The translations under genes were made by a program, and so were the position numbers. From JAMCRM01 sp041685075 (GTDB lineage Bacteria; Acidobacteriota; Terriglobia; Bryobacterales; Bryobacteraceae), in assembly GCA_041685075.1 (NCBI GenBank), contig JAWLGN010000049.1:1-24654 (forward strand): 24,654 nt of DNA, read 5' to 3'. The notes below the pieces were generated by a model that did no database searches, was not told where the DNA came from, and saw only the letters and a program-made list of their open reading frames with translations. Shown here piece after piece: positions 20,425 to 24,654 of the stretch. The stretch's first letter is position 1; the number at the start of each line of letters is the position of its first letter.

Positions 20425-21750
20425 GTGAACGCCGTTGAGTTTCAGGGTGTATCCAAGAGCTATCCGATCTATGCATCGCCCGGCGACCGGCTGAAGGAAC
20501 TGCTGACGTTCAACCGCCTGCGGCGCCACCGCGATTTCTGGGCCCTCCACGACGTGTCCTTCGAGGTGCGGCGCGGAGAAACCTTTTGCGTGGTGGGGGA
20601 AAACGGCTCCGGCAAAAGCACGCTGCTGCAACTGGTGGCCGGCATCCTGCAACCCACTTCCGGTACGGCGGAGGTGCGGGGCCGTGTATCGGCGCTCCTG
20701 GAGTTGGGTTCGGGATTCAACCCCGAGTTCACCGGGCGGGAGAACGTCTACCTGAACGGTTCCATCCTGGGCTTCAGCACCCGCGAAATCGACCGGCGCT
20801 ACAAGGAGATCACCGACTTTGCCGAGATCGGCGACTTCGTGGATCAGCCGGTGAAGACTTACTCGAGCGGCATGGTCGTGCGGCTGGCCTTCGCCGTGGC
20901 CATTAACGTGGATCCGGAAATTCTGCTGGTGGATGAAGCGCTGGCCGTGGGCGATATCTATTTTCGCCAGCGCTGCATGCGCAAGGTCCACGAACTGCGC
21001 GCCCGGGGCGTGACCATCCTGTTCGTCTCCCACGCCATAGGGGATGTGAAAGCCATCGGCGACCGCGTGCTGTGGCTGGAGCATGGCCGCGTGGTGGACC
21101 TGGGGGAGACGGACCGCGTGGTGGCCAAGTATCTGGCGGCCATGGTGGAGAAGGACTCCGCCTACCTGAAGCTGAAGGCCCGGCCGGAGGTGCGCAGGCC
21201 GCAAGCGCGCGTCGAGGCGCCGGAGGTGGTGGAGACCATCCCCAACATCGACCATCGCTACGGCGACGGGCGCGCGGAGGTGCTGGGCATCGCGGTGATG
21301 GACGAGCATGGCAGGCCCCTGCAACTGCTCGAACCGTGCGGTCGCGTGGTAGTGCGGATCAGCGTGCGGGCCCGGGAAGAAGTGCCGCTGCCCATCGTGG
21401 GATTCATGCTGCGCAACCACCTGGGCATCGATTTTTCCGGCACCAACACGGCCAACGAAGGCTACGAACTGCCGCCCCTCAGGCCCGGCGACGTCTACAC
21501 GGTGGACTTCCACCTGGATCTGCCGGAGCTGTACCCCGGCACGTTTTCGTTTTCGCCGGCCATCGCCGACGGCACCCTGATGGGCTATAAGATGTGCGAC
21601 TGGATCGATAACGCGGTGACGCTGCAGATGGGTCACAGCGAAGGCCAGATCTACGGCTACCTGCGGATGCCCTGCCGGGTGGAGATCAACGCCTGCCTGG
21701 GCGCGCCGCCGCAGGAGCGCGGCCTGGCCGTGGAGAGGAAGCTTGGCTGA
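20425..21750 (+). CDS. wzt: Polysaccharide/O-antigen ABC exporter ATPase with carbohydrate-binding tail (Wzt-like)
   Basis: This is a 441-residue protein. The ATPase domain (about 1-240) has Walker A GENGSGKST (58-66), the signature YSSGM (146-150) preceding VVRLAFAVAI, Walker B EILLVDEAL (165-173) and the H-loop SHA (202-204). LTFNRLRRHRDFWALHDVSF and the YFRQRCMRKVHEL segment are typical of ABC-2 teichoic/O-antigen exporters. The C-terminal part (about 280-441, EVLGIAVMDEHGRPLQLLEP onward, ending LRMPCRVEI) is a beta-rich Wzt_C-type domain that in relatives binds the modified non-reducing end of the glycan before export. Start GTG 20425. The membrane partner Wzm, usually next door, is absent. 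The stop overlaps the methyltransferase start by 8 bp, so the two are coupled. Confidence 0.93.
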   Translation: MNAVEFQGVSKSYPIYASPGDRLKELLTFNRLRRHRDFWALHDVSFEVRRGETFCVVGENGSGKSTLLQLVAGILQPTSGTAEVRGRVSALLELGSGFNPEFTGRENVYLNGSILGFSTREIDRRYKEITDFAEIGDFVDQPVKTYSSGMVVRLAFAVAINVDPEILLVDEALAVGDIYFRQRCMRKVHELRARGVTILFVSHAIGDVKAIGDRVLWLEHGRVVDLGETDRVVAKYLAAMVEKDSAYLKLKARPEVRRPQARVEAPEVVETIPNIDHRYGDGRAEVLGIAVMDEHGRPLQLLEPCGRVVVRISVRAREEVPLPIVGFMLRNHLGIDFSGTNTANEGYELPPLRPGDVYTVDFHLDLPELYPGTFSFSPAIADGTLMGYKMCDWIDNAVTLQMGHSEGQIYGYLRMPCRVEINACLGAPPQERGLAVERKLG

Positions 21751-22834
21751 GTTCACCGGCGAGCGCATCATACCGGGCAAGGTGGATGCCGATTTGATGA
21801 ACGAGCACGTGGCGCGCTATCACTTTGCCTCGCGGCTGGCGCACGGCAAGAGGGTGCTGGACATCGGCTGCGGCGCGGGCTACGGCTCGGCGGAACTGGC
21901 GCGCACGGCGCTGACGGTAACGGGCGTGGACGTTTCGGCCGAAGCGGTGGCCTTCGCGCAGGCGCACTACGGCGGCCCCACCTTGCGATTCGAACAGGCC
22001 TCGGCGGAGGCGCTGCCCCACCCCGACGCCAGCTTCGACCTGGTGGTGGCCTTTGAAATCGTGGAACACCTGGAGAACTGGCCCGCTTTCCTGTGCGAGG
22101 CACGGCGGGTGCTGGTGCCCAACGGGCAGTTCATCGTCTCCACCCCCAACAAGCTCTATTACGCCGAGTCGCGCCGGCTCACCGGGCCGAATCCCTTTCA
22201 CGTGCACGAGTTCGAGTACCAGGAGTTCCGCAGCGCGTTGGCCGAGTGGTTTCCGCACATCGCGCTGTTCGTCGAAAACCACGTGGCGGGGGTAGCCTTT
22301 CAACCCGTGGAAGGCAGCGAGGCGGCGGAGGTGCGGGTGGAAGGGGGCGAGACCTCGCCCGAAGAGGCGCACTTCTTCATGGCGGTATGCGCGCACCGGC
22401 CGCAAACCGGCGGCCCGACGTTCGTCTACGTGCCCCGTGCCGCCAACATGCTGCGCGAGCGCGAGCGCCACATCGAGCTGCTGGACCAGTGGCTGAAAGA
22501 GGCCCGCGCGCGCGTCGTCGAGTTGCAGGATGAGAACGCGCGCCAGCAGGAGGCCGCCCAGCAGGCCATTACCAAGCTCGAAGAGGAGCTTCGTTCCAAG
22601 GCGGAGTGGGCGCTCGCAACCAGCGCGGAACTCGAGGCCAAGTGCAAGGAACTGGCGCACGCGGTGGAGCTGCTCGACAAAGCCGAGAAGCTGGTGGAAG
22701 AGCGCACCCTATGGGCGAAGCGGCTGGAAGCGCAGTTCACGGAGGCGGAACAGCAGCTTGCCATGTACCGCGCTTCGCGCTGGGTGAGGCTGGGGCGGCG
22801 GTTAAACCTGGGGCCCCGGCTGCCGGAAAGCTGA
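21743..22834 (+). CDS. SAM-dependent methyltransferase with C-terminal coiled coil
   Basis: This is a 363-residue class I methyltransferase. TTG 21743 is the start, with GGAGAGGA (21730s) about 6 nt upstream, overlapping the Wzt stop by 8 bp. The SAM-binding motif is VLDIGCGAGYGSAELA (38-53), followed by GVDVSAEAV (61-69), LVVAFEIVEHLENW (100-113) and LVPNGQFIVSTPN (124-136). Residues 237-342 are a heptad-rich coiled coil (RERERHIELLDQWLKEARAR onward), and the end MYRASRWVRLGRRLNLGP is a short basic amphipathic tail, possibly membrane-associating. A methyltransferase with a coiled-coil tail beside a Wzt with a glycan-binding domain recalls the WbdD/Wzt chain-termination pair, in which terminal methylation caps the polymer and the coiled coil sets its length. 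No kinase domain is present here. Confidence 0.9.
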   Translation: MAEFTGERIIPGKVDADLMNEHVARYHFASRLAHGKRVLDIGCGAGYGSAELARTALTVTGVDVSAEAVAFAQAHYGGPTLRFEQASAEALPHPDASFDLVVAFEIVEHLENWPAFLCEARRVLVPNGQFIVSTPNKLYYAESRRLTGPNPFHVHEFEYQEFRSALAEWFPHIALFVENHVAGVAFQPVEGSEAAEVRVEGGETSPEEAHFFMAVCAHRPQTGGPTFVYVPRAANMLRERERHIELLDQWLKEARARVVELQDENARQQEAAQQAITKLEEELRSKAEWALATSAELEAKCKELAHAVELLDKAEKLVEERTLWAKRLEAQFTEAEQQLAMYRASRWVRLGRRLNLGPRLPES

Positions 22835-22835
22835 G

Positions 22836-24654
22836 ATGCGGGTGGCGCTCCGGATCCTGCGCGCGCTGCCGCTGCTGGTCCTCTCCCCGTTGATGATGGC
22901 CGCGGCCGCGGCGGCAATGGCGGCGGCCGATCTGCTGTGGGCTCTCCTGGGCCGCAGAGGGCGCCCCCAGGACACGCGCCCGGCCACGCACGCGGCTTCG
23001 GTGGTAATCCCCAACTGGAACGGGCGCGACCTGCTGGAGAAGTACCTGCCCTCGGTAGAGGCGGCGCTCGAAGGCAACCCCGAAAACGAAATCATCGTGG
23101 TGGACAACGGCTCCACGGACGGCAGCGCCGAATTCGTGCGCCGCGCCTTTCCCCGCGTGAAGCTCCTGGCGCTGGACCGCAACCTGGGCTTCGGCGGCGG
23201 ATCGAACGCCGGCTTCCGCGCCGCGCGCAATGACATAGTCGTGCTGCTCAACAGCGACATGCGGGTGGAGCCGGACTTCCTCGCCCCGCTGCTCGAGGGC
23301 TTCACCGACGAGAAGGTCTTCTCCGTATCCTGCCAGATCTTCTTCGCCGACCCGGCGCGCGTGCGGGAAGAGACCGGGCTGACGCAGGGCTGGTGGGAGG
23401 ACGGCGCGCTGCGCGTGCGGCACCGTGCCGATGATGCCGTGCGGGATCTCTATCCCTGTTTCTACGGCGGCGGAGGCTCCTGCGCCTACGACCGGCGAAA
23501 ATTTCTGGAGCTGGGCGGATTCGACGCCCTGCTGGCGCCCTTCTACCTGGAAGACACCGACCTCGGTTACCTGGCCTGGAAGCGCGGCTGGAAGGTGCTC
23601 TACCAGCCCCGCAGCGTGGTCTACCACGAGCATCGCGGCACCATAGGGAAGCGCTTCAGCGCGGCCTACATCCAGGCGGTGCTGAAGAAGAATTTCATCC
23701 TGTTCTGCTGGAAAAACATCCACGAGTGGCCGCGGCTGGTTTCGCACCTGTGGTTCGCCTGGGCGGGGGCGCTGGTCAGCGTGATCTTCGGCGACGCGGA
23801 GGGACGGCCGAACCTGGTCGGACTGGCGCGCGCCTTTCTGGGGCTGCCGCGGGCGCTCTCTTCGCGCTGGCGGGCGCGCTCGCTGGCCGTGGTGGACGAC
23901 ACCGAGGCCTTCCGGCGTCCCCTGGGCGGCTGGTTCCGCGATCGCTTCGCAACCATGGAAGCGGCGCCCGCGCGGCCGCGCGTGCTCTTCGTCTCCCCCT
24001 ACCCCATCTGCCCGCCGGTGCACGGTGGCGGGGTCTTCATGTACCAGACCCTGCGAGAGCTGGCCCGCAGGACCGAGACCCATGTGGTGGAACTGCTGGA
24101 GGAGGACTGGCAGACTGAACCCAACCGCGAGCTGCGCTCCTTCTGCGCCTCCGTAGAGTGGCTGGTGCGGATGGAAGGCCGCACGGCGGACGTGGGTTCC
24201 ATTCTGCCGCGCGCCGTGCGGGAGTTCGCCAACCAGGACCTGGAGTGGCTGATCCACCGCCAGCTTTACCAGGAGCAGATCGACGTGTTGCAGCTCGAGT
24301 ACACCGCCCTGGGACAGTACGGAGCCCCCTTCCGCCGGATTGCGGTAGCGCTGTTCGAGCACGACGTCTATTTCCAGTCGATCGCGCGGGGGCTGGACCA
24401 CACGCTCTCGCCGGTGCAGCGGTTGAAAGCGCGGCTGGAGTACCTGCGGGCGCTGCGCTACGAGTTGCGGCTGCTCCCGCGCTTCGACCAGGTGCAGGTG
24501 TGCACCCGGGAGAACCGCGACTATCTGCTCTCGTTCCTGCCGGAGCTCGGCGGCCGCGTGGTGGAAGGATTGCGCGCGGGCATCGACACCTCGCGCTACG
24601 AGTTCCGGACCGACGGACGGGAGCCCCGCACCATGCTGTTTCTGGGCAGCTTCC
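22836..24654 (+). CDS. Two-domain glycosyltransferase (GT2 plus GT4-like), 3' end outside window
   Basis: The frame opens at ATG 22836, one base after the methyltransferase stop, and stays open to the window end (606 codons). The N-terminus is hydrophobic (residues 10-38) and may be a membrane anchor. A GT2 domain follows (about 55-270): ASVVIPNWNGRDLLEKYLPS, IIVVDNGSTDGSAEFV, LDRNLGFGGGSNAGFRAA, the DxD-like LLNSDM (137-142), and LEDTDLGYLAWKRGWKV with the catalytic-base position, then VVYHEHRGT. A probable membrane-proximal helix lies at about 303-319. From residue 381 a GT-B N-terminal domain begins, RPRVLFVSPYPICPPVHGGG (380-399), typical of GT4-like enzymes. It likely adds two sugars to a surface polysaccharide exported with the Wzt system. 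The acceptor and sugars are unknown. Confidence 0.88.
   Translation, partial: MRVALRILRALPLLVLSPLMMAAAAAAMAAADLLWALLGRRGRPQDTRPATHAASVVIPNWNGRDLLEKYLPSVEAALEGNPENEIIVVDNGSTDGSAEFVRRAFPRVKLLALDRNLGFGGGSNAGFRAARNDIVVLLNSDMRVEPDFLAPLLEGFTDEKVFSVSCQIFFADPARVREETGLTQGWWEDGALRVRHRADDAVRDLYPCFYGGGGSCAYDRRKFLELGGFDALLAPFYLEDTDLGYLAWKRGWKVLYQPRSVVYHEHRGTIGKRFSAAYIQAVLKKNFILFCWKNIHEWPRLVSHLWFAWAGALVSVIFGDAEGRPNLVGLARAFLGLPRALSSRWRARSLAVVDDTEAFRRPLGGWFRDRFATMEAAPARPRVLFVSPYPICPPVHGGGVFMYQTLRELARRTETHVVELLEEDWQTEPNRELRSFCASVEWLVRMEGRTADVGSILPRAVREFANQDLEWLIHRQLYQEQIDVLQLEYTALGQYGAPFRRIAVALFEHDVYFQSIARGLDHTLSPVQRLKARLEYLRALRYELRLLPRFDQVQVCTRENRDYLLSFLPELGGRVVEGLRAGIDTSRYEFRTDGREPRTMLFLGSF

Overview
The window is G+C-rich, roughly two thirds by eye, with densely packed genes and strongly G/C-ending codons. 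The gene mix suggests a free-living, glycan-degrading soil or sediment bacterium. It has a Gfo/Idh/MocA oxidoreductase beside a sugar-binding lipoprotein, Tat-exported sugar isomerase and sulfatase, a large secreted M14 peptidase, a PEGA-domain Ser/Thr kinase, CarD, and a FucP-type permease beside a bacterial microcompartment (BMC) shell gene. This combination is typical of Acidobacteriota, especially Solibacter/Bryobacter relatives. That placement is inference: there is no rRNA gene or other phylogenetic marker.

Layout. 1-180: tail of a HIT-family hydrolase. 188-2552 (minus): a coupled pair, sugar-binding lipoprotein then Gfo/Idh oxidoreductase, with a strong inverted repeat in its leader. 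2719-2994: a tiny protein resembling a histidine-kinase dimerisation helix without its histidine. 2995-3719: no gene, but a promoter-like site followed by about five structured repeats with a period near 105 bp. 3720-4481 (minus): an endonuclease/exonuclease/phosphatase-family enzyme. From 4588 onward every gene is on the plus strand.

4588-10475 is the most interesting block: FucP-type permease, one hexameric BMC shell protein, a CoA-acylating aldehyde dehydrogenase with two C-terminal encapsulation-like helices, an in-frame 75-codon extension beyond its TGA that encodes a small BMC-associated-looking domain, an unknown acidic protein, and RecJ. Sugar uptake, shell and aldehyde oxidation fit fucose/rhamnose-type catabolism through lactaldehyde. 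No pentamer (BMC-P), aldolase, kinase or phosphotransacylase is present, so this looks like a satellite BMC locus.

10514-16375 carries secreted or periplasmic enzymes (M14 peptidase, sulfatase, sugar isomerase-like protein) and a small conserved-looking helical protein. A 52-53 bp tandem repeat lies between peptidase and sulfatase. 16429-20008 is regulatory or envelope: CarD with a canonical promoter and a repeat-bearing leader, an orphan HlyD-like adaptor, and a membrane Ser/Thr kinase with two PEGA repeats. 20425-24654 opens a surface-polysaccharide cluster: Wzt-type ATPase, methyltransferase with a coiled-coil tail, and a GT2 plus GT4-like fusion cut by the window edge. Several genes have a -10-like hexamer only 6-8 nt before the start codon, which suggests leaderless transcripts.
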